Source of the DNA: Bacteroidales bacterium UBA3824
GTDB taxonomy: Bacteria; Bacteroidota; Bacteroidia; Bacteroidales; UBA3824
Assembly (NCBI GenBank): GCA_002393195.1
Contig: DGIK01000208.1
Location: forward strand, 1-40,997
Length of the DNA stretch: 40,997 nucleotides
Direction of reading: 5' to 3'
Shown here: positions 7,820-15,757 of the stretch, piece by piece
Layout of the letters: each line of letters begins with the position of its first letter
Position numbering within the stretch: the stretch's first letter is position 1
Made by a program: the position numbers and the translations under genes
The notes under the pieces: model-generated
Database searches by the model: none
What the model was told of the DNA's origin: nothing
What the model saw: only the letters and a program-made list of their open reading frames with translations

Positions 7820-10609
7820 TTAATCTACTTGGTATTTCGAAATAAGAATCTGGAATTCGTTGTTGGCGTTGCGCACTGCGTCGAGTATCTCTGACGGGAT
7901 GCCGTCCACCTGCGAGAGTTTTGCCTCTGCCTCTTCCATAAGGCTGCTTTGCCTTGAGAGGTTTCTTACAAACTCTGCCATTATCTTCACCCTTGTGCGC
8001 TCGAGGTTCTTGTCGGCGTCTTCGAGAGCCTTTGCTTGGAGTTTTTCCTTCTCCTGGAGGGTGTGGTTTTGTTCGAGGATTTCCGCCTGTTGGATTTCGA
8101 GTTCGCGGTGCAGTTTGTTGAGTTCTGCCACCTTTGCTTGGAGTTCTTTCTCCTGCTCCTTGGATTTTTCTACTGCGGCGGTCAGGATTTCCTCGTTGTT
8201 TTTGAGTTTTGTATTGATTTCGTTGAGCTCTGCCTGCTGCTCCGCCATTGATTTCTGCGTCTTTTGGAGTTCTTCGAGGTTTTGACGAAGTTTTTCCTCC
8301 TGAGCCGCCATCTTGTCGGTCTGCACTTGGAGTTCTATCTCCTGTTTCTTGTTGGTGGTGATGTCGGTCGCCATGTTGAGGATTTTGTACGGGAATCCGT
8401 CAGAATCAAGTATAGGCGTGAATACTTGTTGCAGCCAGTGTTCCTCGCCCGACACGAGGTACTTGTCGGTGCGCTTGATTACCTCGCCGTCCTTGATGCG
8501 GTTCCAGAAGTCGGAATCCTGCAAAGAGTAGCTGTCGTTGGTGTCGCGGAATTCGTCTTGGTTGCGTCCGATGATTTGTTCGCGCTGCACGTTGAGAGCG
8601 CGGCAGAATGATTCGTTGACGCTCGTGATGTGGCCTTGCAGGTCGTATTCGATTACAAGCGAAGAGCTGTGGACGGCGTTGAGGATCGACTGCATTTCTG
8701 CCTCTTTCCTTGCCGACTCTTCCTGTGTTGCCTGGAGTTCTTCGAGGTTTTGGCGCATTTCTTCTTCCTGCGACGCCATTTCCTCTGCCTGCTGCTGCGA
8801 CTGTGTGAGGAGTTCGGCGGTACGCTGGTTGATTTTTGCAATGGAGAGCGTGGACGCGATGGATTCCGAAACCTTCTCCACAAAGTCGATTTCGTGGCGT
8901 TCCATCTTCTTGAAGGATGCGATTTCCAAGACGCCGAATATCTGTTCCTCCACTTTGAGCGGCATAATCAGGAGGCTGCTCGGATTGGATGCGCCGAGGC
9001 CTGATGTGATGGTCAGGTAGTCGTCGGGCAGGTCGGTGAGATATACGTATGATTTTTCGATTGCACACGTACCGATGAGACCTTCGCCGAGGTAAATCTT
9101 CTTTTTCTTCTTGCGCTCCTGGTTGTATGCGTATGACGAAACGAGTTCGAGGTGTATGTCTTCCTTGTCGGTGTCGTTGTAGAGGAAAAGACCGCCCTGG
9201 TTGGCACCGAGGAAGTGGATGAGGTTTTTGAGGACGTTGTTTGACAAGTCCTTGATGTTGCTTGTGCTCTGACGGAGGATTTCACTGAACTGCGTGAGAC
9301 CTTCGTTTGCCCACTTGCGGAGTTCGTCTTCGTGCTGGCGTTTTTCGTCTTCGTGCTGCGATTTGGAGAGGTTGCTGCGCATCTCGAGGAGCGAATTGCC
9401 GAGGATGTCGCTTTCAGACAGCGGCTTAAATTCGGTGTCGAGGTTGCCTGCGCCGATTGCGGTTGCAAATTCGGTGGTCTGTTTCAAGCCACGGGCAAAG
9501 GTGTTGAGGTCTGCCGCCATTACGGAGAGTTCGTCGTTGTTGTGGATTACTATTTCCTTGTCGGGCAGGATGCCTTTGCTGAGTTGCGATACGTATCCGC
9601 TGAGCTTGTTGATGGCGTTGGTTATGAACTTGGAAATCCTTATGTGAGTGATCAATACGGTGAGCAGCATCAGCACGATGATGGCGATGTAGAGGTTGCG
9701 CATACTCTTGGACGTGCTTTGGTGCTTTTCTTCCACGTACTTGATGATGTCGTTGATGCTTTCGAGTTTAGACCTTTCTATCTGAATGTCAAAGAGGAGG
9801 CCTTCCTCACGGTTGAAGCCGATTTCCTTGTCGATGTTGGAGAGCGCGTTGAAATAACGCTTCATATCGTTGACGGGCTTGAGCTTGTCGGCGTTTCTGA
9901 GCATCTTTGCTGCCTTGTTGGCGTTGGCGGCGCGAGCCACGGAGTCGGTGTGCGTGGTGTCGTTGCGCACTATTGTCGAGAGGTCGATGTCGTCGGTGGC
10001 GCCGGGGATGTTGCCGAGGTATTGTGTGTAAAGCTCGATAAACTCGTTGTAATAAGTATTGTCTTTGCGGCTGATGTATTGCACCTCCATCTCCTTGAGC
10101 GATGTGAGCACGTTGGCGGGCAGCGATTCCTGAGCCACGGCGTTGGCGTAGCTGCGCTCTATCTCGCCGATGATACCGGTCTGGAAAGAGCCGCGCTGGT
10201 ATATCTTGGTGGCGGTGAGCTTGAGGAGGTCGCCGTAGCTGTCGGCGTTTTCCTTGAGCATGTATATCTTGTCGCCGAGCTCGAGGTCGGTGGTCATCGG
10301 CAGGTTGAGGAGCTCGTCGAGGTTTTTGTTGAGTTCCTTGCTTTCGAGCTCAAAATCCCTCAGGTACAAGTTTTCGTTGGTCTTGAAAAACACATTGTCG
10401 TTGGGATAATACAACAGGAACGACTGCTCGTTCTCCTTGAGGCGGAGGTACGAGAGCTTGATGTTGATTACCTTTGCGGTGTATTGGTCGTAGTCGCTGT
10501 TTTTGAACAACAATACGCCAAAAGTGATTCCCACCACGGCGAAGGGAATTATAGAACACAGCAGAATAAGGTTCAGCTTGGTTTTTATGCCTAAATTGAG
10601 CTTTTTCAT
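7820..10609 (-). CDS. Membrane sensor with HAMP, GAF and PAS domains and no catalytic output
   Basis: A 929-residue protein. Transmembrane helices at about 12-35 and 305-325 enclose a helical extracytoplasmic sensing region. HAMP-like linkers follow to about 400, then a GAF domain (about 440-590, with YLGEGLIGTCAIE), a coiled coil, a PAS domain (about 640-755, ending NMATDITTNKKQEIE), and a coiled coil to the end. The segment EEEMRQNLEELQATQE recurs as EEKLRQNLEELQKTQK, framing the PAS domain as repeated linkers. No histidine kinase, GGDEF, phosphatase or methyl-acceptor hairpin is visible. I start at the ATG at 10609 because the longer frame relies on a TTG at 10657. It presumably passes signals through coiled-coil partners; that is inference. 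Confidence 0.8.
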   Translation of the reverse strand: MKKLNLGIKTKLNLILLCSIIPFAVVGITFGVLLFKNSDYDQYTAKVINIKLSYLRLKENEQSFLLYYPNDNVFFKTNENLYLRDFELESKELNKNLDELLNLPMTTDLELGDKIYMLKENADSYGDLLKLTATKIYQRGSFQTGIIGEIERSYANAVAQESLPANVLTSLKEMEVQYISRKDNTYYNEFIELYTQYLGNIPGATDDIDLSTIVRNDTTHTDSVARAANANKAAKMLRNADKLKPVNDMKRYFNALSNIDKEIGFNREEGLLFDIQIERSKLESINDIIKYVEEKHQSTSKSMRNLYIAIIVLMLLTVLITHIRISKFITNAINKLSGYVSQLSKGILPDKEIVIHNNDELSVMAADLNTFARGLKQTTEFATAIGAGNLDTEFKPLSESDILGNSLLEMRSNLSKSQHEDEKRQHEDELRKWANEGLTQFSEILRQSTSNIKDLSNNVLKNLIHFLGANQGGLFLYNDTDKEDIHLELVSSYAYNQERKKKKKIYLGEGLIGTCAIEKSYVYLTDLPDDYLTITSGLGASNPSSLLIMPLKVEEQIFGVLEIASFKKMERHEIDFVEKVSESIASTLSIAKINQRTAELLTQSQQQAEEMASQEEEMRQNLEELQATQEESARKEAEMQSILNAVHSSSLVIEYDLQGHITSVNESFCRALNVQREQIIGRNQDEFRDTNDSYSLQDSDFWNRIKDGEVIKRTDKYLVSGEEHWLQQVFTPILDSDGFPYKILNMATDITTNKKQEIELQVQTDKMAAQEEKLRQNLEELQKTQKSMAEQQAELNEINTKLKNNEEILTAAVEKSKEQEKELQAKVAELNKLHRELEIQQAEILEQNHTLQEKEKLQAKALEDADKNLERTRVKIMAEFVRNLSRQSSLMEEAEAKLSQVDGIPSEILDAVRNANNEFQILISKYQVD

Positions 10610-10802
10610 AAGCCTGTATGTTGATTTTTGTACGTGCGTTATAACGTTTTTTTTCAAATCAGAAAATTACATCTTTTTTTTTATATGTGCAAGTGTTTTG
10701 CTGTCTTTTTTTGTAAAAAAAATATTTGTGTGTAATAATCTGACATTCAGATGCTTGCCGTTGACATTGCCATTTGGTTGTCGTCCGCTTTGATTTTTTT
10801 TG

Positions 10803-10810
10803 TATCTTTG
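10803..10810 (+). promoter_or_regulatory. -7 box of manA
   Basis: TATCTTTG fits TAnnTTTG, with a TTG at 10778-10780 as a loosely spaced (22 bases) -33. The 10610-10902 spacer otherwise holds only AT-rich DNA that I cannot assign. Confidence 0.55.
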
Positions 10811-10902
10811 CGACCGGCTTATGGCGTTTGCCGACGGTGTCTGCATTATCAAAATGCAAATTTAATACCGAAAGCCGAAATAACAAAATTTTAATTGACC
10901 TT

Positions 10903-11865
10903 ATGGAAAATAATTTGTATCCGATTAAGTTTGAGCCCATCGTAAAGCCCAAGATTTGGGGCGGTGAGAGCTGGCAGATTTCTGGTGTGGAAGGCGACGT
11001 GTCGGTAGTTGCCAATGGCTTTTTGGCAGGCAATACGCTCGACGAGTTGCTTGAAATTTATATGGGCGACCTTGTGGGCGACAGCGTTTATGAGAAGTTT
11101 GGCAACGAGTTTCCGCTGCTCATCAAGTTTATCGACGCTCGCGACCGCCTTTCGGTGCAGGTGCATCCCGGCGACGAATTGGCGGCGGAACGCCACAATT
11201 CGTTTGGCAAGACCGAGATGTGGTATGTGCTCGATTGTGAGGATGGCGCGGAGCTCATCAATGGTTTCAATCGTGAGATGAGCAAGGAAGAATACCTCGA
11301 CGCCCTCAATCATGGCCGTCTCTTGGACATCCTCAACAAGGTGAAGGTGAAGCGCGGCGATGTGTTTTTCATCCCGGCTGGCCGTGTGCATGGCATAGGC
11401 GGCGGCAATCATATTGCCGAGATTCAGCAGACTTCGGACGTTACTTATCGTATCTACGACTACGACCGACGCGACAGCAATGGCAATTCTCGCGAGCTTC
11501 ATACGGAGCTTGCCGTGGATGCCATCGATTACAAATTGTATGACAACTACCGCACCGATTATGTAGCGGAGGTCAATTCTACCGTCAATGTGGTTGACTG
11601 CAAGTATTTCACCACCAATGTCTTTGAGTTTGACGAGCCTGTGGAGAAGGATTTCCCGGAGATTGACTCTTTTATTATATATATGTGTACCGCCGGCGGC
11701 TGCCGCATAGAGTGCGAAGAGTCGGAAAAACCTGTGGAAATCAAGTGCGGCGAGACGGTGCTGATACCCGCTGCCATAAAGAATCTCTGCTTCATCCCCG
11801 ACGGCAAGACTACGCTCCTCGAAGTGTACGTGAAATCAACGCCTGACGGCGTTGAGGGGGAGTAA
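10903..11865 (+). CDS. manA: Mannose-6-phosphate isomerase, class I
   Basis: Cytoplasmic zinc enzyme that interconverts mannose 6-phosphate and fructose 6-phosphate, linking mannose to glycolysis and to GDP-mannose synthesis. The 320-residue length matches the short Bacillus-like class. Zinc ligands are visible as SVQVHPGDE (Q86, H88), KTEMWYVLD (E105) and GRVHGIGGG (H163), with the conserved YDRRDSNG-type segment near 189. The start is the ATG at 10903; upstream in-frame codons have no support. The last nine codons (from about 11835) lie in the terminal hairpin of a repeat element, so the native C-terminus may have been replaced. Confidence 0.93.
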   Translation: MENNLYPIKFEPIVKPKIWGGESWQISGVEGDVSVVANGFLAGNTLDELLEIYMGDLVGDSVYEKFGNEFPLLIKFIDARDRLSVQVHPGDELAAERHNSFGKTEMWYVLDCEDGAELINGFNREMSKEEYLDALNHGRLLDILNKVKVKRGDVFFIPAGRVHGIGGGNHIAEIQQTSDVTYRIYDYDRRDSNGNSRELHTELAVDAIDYKLYDNYRTDYVAEVNSTVNVVDCKYFTTNVFEFDEPVEKDFPEIDSFIIYMCTAGGCRIECEESEKPVEIKCGETVLIPAAIKNLCFIPDGKTTLLEVYVKSTPDGVEGE

Positions 11866-11977
11866 ACAAAAATTTAAACGAATTATATATAATTAAAACG
11901 AATTTATTAGATGTAAATTCGTTCTAATTCGTTCTAATTCGTTTTAATTTTCGTTGAAAAAACTGTCGCCGTAGGCG
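11837..11977 (-). repeat. Hairpin-capped repeat element, copy A
   Basis: Copy A runs in the opposite direction to copies B (16475-16620) and C (20556-20682). One end is CAACGCC-TGAC-GGCGTTG (11837-11854), inside the manA coding sequence. The other is CGCC-GTA-GGCG (11967-11977). Between them are the 14-bp perfect inverted arms AATTAAAACGAATT (11891-11904) and AATTCGTTTTAATT (11936-11949), plus a 10-bp tandem AATTCGTTCT at 11916, 11926 and, ending TT, 11936. Confidence 0.7.
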
Positions 11978-11999
11978 GCAAAAATATCGTTAAAGTATT

Positions 12000-12740
12000 A
12001 TGATAAAGAGTTTTACACAAGAATATTCTGTGCGCCACGACGATACCGACGTTACCGGGCGGATGTCGGTGCCGGCGTTGGGCGATTGTATGCTCGACAT
12101 TGCAAGTCTGCACGCCAACGAAATTGCGTGGGGCATAGATCAGATGCAACATGGAGGGCTTACTTGGGTGATTGCCGGTATGAAGTTCATTATCCACCGT
12201 ATGCCCAGAATTGACAGCCGGTTTAAGATAGAGACTCATGTCTCGGCGTATTCGCGCATCTCCACGCAGAGGGATTTTGTGGCTTTCGACGACGACGGCA
12301 AGATAGCCGAGGTGAGCAGCGAGTGGCTGATTATCAACATGGAAAACCGCCGCCCGGTGTTCATCAACGATTTTGTGCCGAGGTTGGAGGAGGTATGCAT
12401 TGCGGAGGGCGCATTGCCCAAGTATAAGCACCTGCGACAGAGCAATGCGGAGGAGCGCAATAGATATGCACGTCGCATTATGTATTCTGACATCGACATC
12501 AATCGACACCTTTATAGTATGCGCTATTTGCAGATGGCACTTGATACGTTTGATGTGGAATACTTGGAGCGTTGCAACATATCGGAGATAGACCTCAATT
12601 TTATCGCGGAGGTACTCTGTGGCGAGACCGTGGACGTTGTAAGGCGCAGCGAGGGCGATGTGCATCAAGTGGAGATGATGAGAGATGGAAGCGTGGTGTT
12701 TAGGGCGGAGATTTGGAGTGCGGGCTTCCAGCCCGCCTAA
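12000..12740 (+). CDS. Acyl-ACP thioesterase
   Basis: A 246-residue double hot-dog protein of the acyl-ACP thioesterase family, which releases fatty acids from acyl carrier protein in the cytoplasm. The N-terminal half begins with the hot-dog strand YSVRHDDTDVTGRMSVPALG, and the second half repeats it as RIMYSDIDINRHLYSMRYLQ; the Asn and His there fit the catalytic NxH pattern of plant FatA/FatB. The start ATG at 12000 follows repeat copy A by 22 bases. The last codons (WSAGFQPA, from about 12713) come from a GC-rich palindromic element. Related acyl-CoA thioesterases are the alternative, but overall length favours the ACP type. Confidence 0.82.
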   Translation: MIKSFTQEYSVRHDDTDVTGRMSVPALGDCMLDIASLHANEIAWGIDQMQHGGLTWVIAGMKFIIHRMPRIDSRFKIETHVSAYSRISTQRDFVAFDDDGKIAEVSSEWLIINMENRRPVFINDFVPRLEEVCIAEGALPKYKHLRQSNAEERNRYARRIMYSDIDINRHLYSMRYLQMALDTFDVEYLERCNISEIDLNFIAEVLCGETVDVVRRSEGDVHQVEMMRDGSVVFRAEIWSAGFQPA

Positions 12741-12809
12741 TCAATGGAATGCGGGCGGCTCGCCCGCTTACAAATTCAATTGTAAGCGGGCTGGAAGCCC
12801 GCACTCCAA
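12713..12809. repeat. Nested GC-rich palindromic element (REP-like)
   Basis: The outer arms are 24-bp perfect inverses: 12713-12736 (contains GGAGTGCGGGCTTCCAGC) and 12786-12809. Inside are the hairpin GCGGGCG-GCT-CGCCCGC (12751-12767) and the pair GCCCGCTTACAA (12762-12773) with TTGTAAGCGGGC (12780-12791). It starts in the 3' end of the thioesterase gene and ends 3 bases before the stop of the convergent anti-sigma gene, so it could also stop both transcripts. Confidence 0.85.
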
Positions 12810-12812
12810 CAT

Positions 12813-14075
12813 TTATTCCCAAAGCAACGTGATGTTGCCGTTCACGATGGAGCTTTCGCCGTTGGTAAATTCGTATCTACACTTATAGACATATACGCCG
12901 CGTGGCAGGAGTTCGTTGAGGTAATAGCCGTTCCACGTGTCGCGGGGGTTGTTGGTCTGGAATACCTGCTTGCCGGCGCGGGTGTAGATGGTCAGATTGT
13001 ATTTGGCGAGATTGTCGATGTTGCCCTTGGGACCAAAGAGAGCCTTGTTGTCGGGTGATGCCGATGTGTAATCGCCGGATGTGAATCCCGAGCGCGATGC
13101 TATGATTGCGTTGGGGAATACAATCGAAAATTCTGGTTCCTTGATTGTGATGCGCCTCGTAACGGTGTCGGTGCAGATATTGTTGCTGATGGTGAGCACA
13201 ATCTCATAATCGCCCGGCTGCTTGTAGGTGTGCGAATGTTTTTTGCCCATCAGTTGGGTCTTGTCGCCAAAATCCCAAACAATGTTGCCGCCGCTTACGT
13301 TGCGAGCCTCGGCTATTATCGTCATTCCGGAGATTGCAACTGCAATTTCTGCCTGTTGGTGAGCCGATACTTTGATGGTGTCGTAGCTTGTCTTGGCGTA
13401 AGTGCCGCATACGGTGCGCAATGCTATTATATATGTGCCAGGTTTGCTGAAGGTGATTGAGGGGTTTTGCTCGTAGGAAGTTTCGCCGTTGCCGAGGCTC
13501 CATTGGCAGTATTCGGTGTTTTGCGAGAGGTTTTGGAGCTGGATTGTGAGCGGTGCGCAGCCTTGGTGCTGACTTGCGTAGAATGCGCTCGTAAAGTAGG
13601 GCATCGGGCTTTCGGTGCGGGATGTGCGTTGGATTTCGGGTTCCGACGATGTTATTGATACGCCAGTGTCTGCCTGTATGTCGTCTGCCGTCAGCATCGA
13701 ATCTTGCTCCGTCTGTGGCTGTGTTTGATTGCTTTGGTGGTTGTTTTGGGGGATAGTTACCGATATTTCGGTGGATACATTTTCGTTGTAAGAAGGCTTG
13801 CTGCCGTTTGCCTGCCTTGCGCCGTCTTTGGACGAATCGGCGATGGTGATGGTTTCGTTGCCTTGGGCGGGCTGTTTGATGTCGTCGTGGGACGGCCATA
13901 ATACTCCCACAGAGATAGCCGCCGCTGCTGCCACGTACAATATGTTGAAGTGCCCAAATCCGGGCTTAAAGAATCTCTTGATGGCAAGCCGACGGTTGAC
14001 ACCTTTCCAAACTTCGGGCGGCGGATCCTGTCGGTAGCCGTCAAAATTGTTTTTATAAAGGTCTTCTGTGGTCAT
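12813..14075 (-). CDS. Anti-sigma-like membrane protein with PKD repeats and CHU_C-type C-terminus
   Basis: A 420-residue protein. The short cytoplasmic N-terminus (EDLYKNNFDGY..., PPPEVWKGVNRRL) resembles those of proteins encoded behind ECF sigma factors. One transmembrane helix spans about 43-60, then a Gln/Thr/Ser-rich linker to about 150, two PKD-like folds (about 167-237 with FSKPGTYIIALRTVCG; about 242-312 with WDFGDKTQ and YKQPGDYEIVLTIS), and a C-terminal gliding-motility-type domain (about 315-420: FPNAI, LTIYTRAGKQVFQTN, WNGYYLNELLPRGVYVYK). In the CHU_C family that domain is a type IX secretion signal, which is odd in a membrane-anchored protein. The ATG at 14075 lies 5 bases after the sigma stop, so the two are co-transcribed. 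Confidence 0.78.
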   Translation of the reverse strand: MTTEDLYKNNFDGYRQDPPPEVWKGVNRRLAIKRFFKPGFGHFNILYVAAAAAISVGVLWPSHDDIKQPAQGNETITIADSSKDGARQANGSKPSYNENVSTEISVTIPQNNHQSNQTQPQTEQDSMLTADDIQADTGVSITSSEPEIQRTSRTESPMPYFTSAFYASQHQGCAPLTIQLQNLSQNTEYCQWSLGNGETSYEQNPSITFSKPGTYIIALRTVCGTYAKTSYDTIKVSAHQQAEIAVAISGMTIIAEARNVSGGNIVWDFGDKTQLMGKKHSHTYKQPGDYEIVLTISNNICTDTVTRRITIKEPEFSIVFPNAIIASRSGFTSGDYTSASPDNKALFGPKGNIDNLAKYNLTIYTRAGKQVFQTNNPRDTWNGYYLNELLPRGVYVYKCRYEFTNGESSIVNGNITLLWE

Positions 14076-14080
14076 AGTAG

Positions 14081-14629
14081 TCAATGTCTTTTTATACGTT
14101 TTAGTTCGTTAAGTTTTTTTACCACGATGTTTCTCGCCCTCATAAACTGCGTCTTGCTTGTATTGATGTCGATGCCGAGCATTTCGGCGATTTCGCGGTG
14201 CTTGAATCCTTCGATTGCAAACATATTGAATACCATCCTGTAACCGTCTGGCAGCGAATTTACTACACCAAGCAGCTCCTCGCGTGTAAATTCGAGGGAG
14301 TCGAAGTTTGGGTCGTCGCTTGCGATTAATTGAGCATAGTCGTCAACGTCCTCGTGGTGCTTGTGTTTGGCAGTCTGGTGGTAGTTGGTGATGGCGGTAT
14401 TTACTGCTATGCGCTTCATCCAACCCTCAAAAGAGCCTGCACCTTCATAGTCGTCTATGGAGGAGTATATTTTTAGGAATGTGTCTTGGAGTATGTCTTC
14501 GGCAGTCTCGCGACTGTCGGAATACCTCAGGCAGATGCCAAACAGCACCGGGGAATACTTCTGATAGAGTTCCCACTGTGCGGTACGGCTGCCATTCTTA
14601 CACTTTTCTATTAGCTCTTTTTCTTCCAA
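14081..14629 (-). CDS. ECF-type RNA polymerase sigma factor
   Basis: A 182-residue extracytoplasmic-function sigma factor. Region 2 covers about 10-78 (AEDILQDTFLKIYSSIDDYE, then FEGWMKRIAVNTAITNYH) and region 4 about 125-175 (LPDGYRMVFNMFAIEGFKH, REIAEMLGI, KTQFMRARNIVVKKL). It directs RNA polymerase to its own promoter set. The next gene in the operon encodes a membrane protein with anti-sigma features, so its activity is probably held by that protein until an envelope signal arrives (inference). Confidence 0.92.
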   Translation of the reverse strand: MEEKELIEKCKNGSRTAQWELYQKYSPVLFGICLRYSDSRETAEDILQDTFLKIYSSIDDYEGAGSFEGWMKRIAVNTAITNYHQTAKHKHHEDVDDYAQLIASDDPNFDSLEFTREELLGVVNSLPDGYRMVFNMFAIEGFKHREIAEMLGIDINTSKTQFMRARNIVVKKLNELKRIKRH

Positions 14630-14677
14630 TTCCTGCTAATTTCTGATTATTAGACCAATATTGTTTGCCTTTGGTTG

Positions 14678-14685
14678 CAAAATTA
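14678..14685 (-). promoter_or_regulatory. -7 box of the sigma/anti-sigma operon
   Basis: Minus-strand TAATTTTG matches TAnnTTTG, 48 bases upstream of the sigma factor start. No clear -33. Confidence 0.45.
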
Positions 14686-14722
14686 ATAAAAAAAACACTG
14701 CAATCTTGCAAAAAAAAATCAT

Positions 14723-14730
14723 TAACTTTG
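14723..14730 (+). promoter_or_regulatory. -7 box of the SGNH gene
   Basis: TAACTTTG matches TAnnTTTG, 51 bases before the SGNH ATG. It is divergent from the sigma-operon promoter. Confidence 0.5.
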
Positions 14731-14781
14731 CAGCCGCGTAGGGCGTGTGTTTATGCGCCTTTACAATCAGACAAGCAAACT

Positions 14782-15666
14782 ATGAAAAAGATTTTTCTTA
14801 TCGCGCTGATAATAGCGATTTTGGGTGGTGTAGCCGGAATTTTTTGGTATAATCAGCGTTATACGCCCGTGCCGTCGGAAGGTGTTACGGATGGCAACAC
14901 TTTTACAAATTTTAGGGACGGACAGCACATCCCGCTCGATACCGCCAAGCAGCGCATCCTGCTTATAGGCGATTCGATGGCGTATTCGTTGATGTTTCGC
15001 GCCCAAAATTATTGCGACTTCAATGGGCACGACCTCTTTGTGGTTACATACGTGGCTGCCACGTCGCAGACATACGCGCAGAGCGACACGTTGGAGTATT
15101 TCGTCGATAAGTTTAAGCCGACGTTCATCATTTTTGTAATCGGTGCCAATGAGATGTTTGCCCTCGACGGGCCGCAGAGGGGCAAGTATTTTGACCGCAT
15201 AATTCCGCAGACCCACGGCATCAAGACCGTATGGATAGGCCCGCCAAATTGGAAGGAAGATACCGGCATCAACCAAGCTATGATGGAGAAGTTTGGCAAC
15301 AAGCAGTTTTTTCTCTCCAAGAATCTCCATTATACCCGCGTGCAGGGGGATGTGGCGCATCCTGACCGCAAGTCTGGCTCGATGTGGATGGATTCGATAG
15401 CAAGTTGGGTGATGAGGGACAGCTATTTCCCGATTAGGCTCAATAAGCCCGAGCAGAGCAACCCTGTGCATGTGGATTTTGTAAGGCTTGTGGTCAAAGT
15501 GCCAAAGCGACACAACGCCGACAGCACTGGAGCGGGCGACGTCCCTGTATCTGACGAGGGCGACGTTCCGGTATCTGACGAAACGGATGTCCCAGTTTCT
15601 ACCGAAAAGGATGTTCCAGTATCTGACGAAAATGACGCAATATTGACGCCTGACGATACAATATAA
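14782..15666 (+). CDS. SGNH/GDSL-type hydrolase with repeated C-terminal tail
   Basis: A 294-residue envelope protein with an N-terminal signal anchor (about 3-22). The SGNH blocks are block I ILLIGDSMAYS (catalytic Ser in GDS), block III IGANEMF (Asn) and a block V-like AHPDRKSGSMW (His). The family hydrolyses or transfers acyl esters, often O-acetyl groups of polysaccharides or peptidoglycan; the substrate cannot be read here. The C-terminus holds four tandem octapeptides (GDVPVSDE, GDVPVSDE, TDVPVSTE, KDVPVSDE), an acidic low-complexity tail. The start is the ATG at 14782, which begins the signal anchor; the longer upstream frame is not supported. Confidence 0.8.
   Translation: MKKIFLIALIIAILGGVAGIFWYNQRYTPVPSEGVTDGNTFTNFRDGQHIPLDTAKQRILLIGDSMAYSLMFRAQNYCDFNGHDLFVVTYVAATSQTYAQSDTLEYFVDKFKPTFIIFVIGANEMFALDGPQRGKYFDRIIPQTHGIKTVWIGPPNWKEDTGINQAMMEKFGNKQFFLSKNLHYTRVQGDVAHPDRKSGSMWMDSIASWVMRDSYFPIRLNKPEQSNPVHVDFVRLVVKVPKRHNADSTGAGDVPVSDEGDVPVSDETDVPVSTEKDVPVSDENDAILTPDDTI
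15535..15630 (+). repeat. 24-bp coding tandem repeat, four copies
   Basis: Four units of 24 bp encode the octapeptide tail of the SGNH protein. Val-Pro is spelt GTC-CCT, GTT-CCG, GTC-CCA and GTT-CCA, so copies differ mainly at silent sites. Confidence 0.85.
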
Positions 15667-15757
15667 TGAGGGTTGTCAAAGTTTTAATTACAAACAGCAG
15701 TTTTATTAAAGACATTTGACCAAAATGAGCACAAAATTAAGTTTTTTTATAGGTGGT

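Noticed and set aside
9332..10594. 420-codon open frame on the plus strand
   Set aside because: It is antisense to the sensor gene, where Leu/Glu-rich codons leave a long open frame. The product is Val/Leu/Glu-rich with no domain.
10610..10902. RNA gene or riboswitch before manA
   Set aside because: The spacer is AT-rich with one promoter match; I found no conserved stem or known aptamer pattern.
12713..12809. Ordinary bidirectional terminator
   Set aside because: It could stop transcripts, but the 24-bp perfect arms, nested palindromes and lack of T runs indicate a repeat element first.
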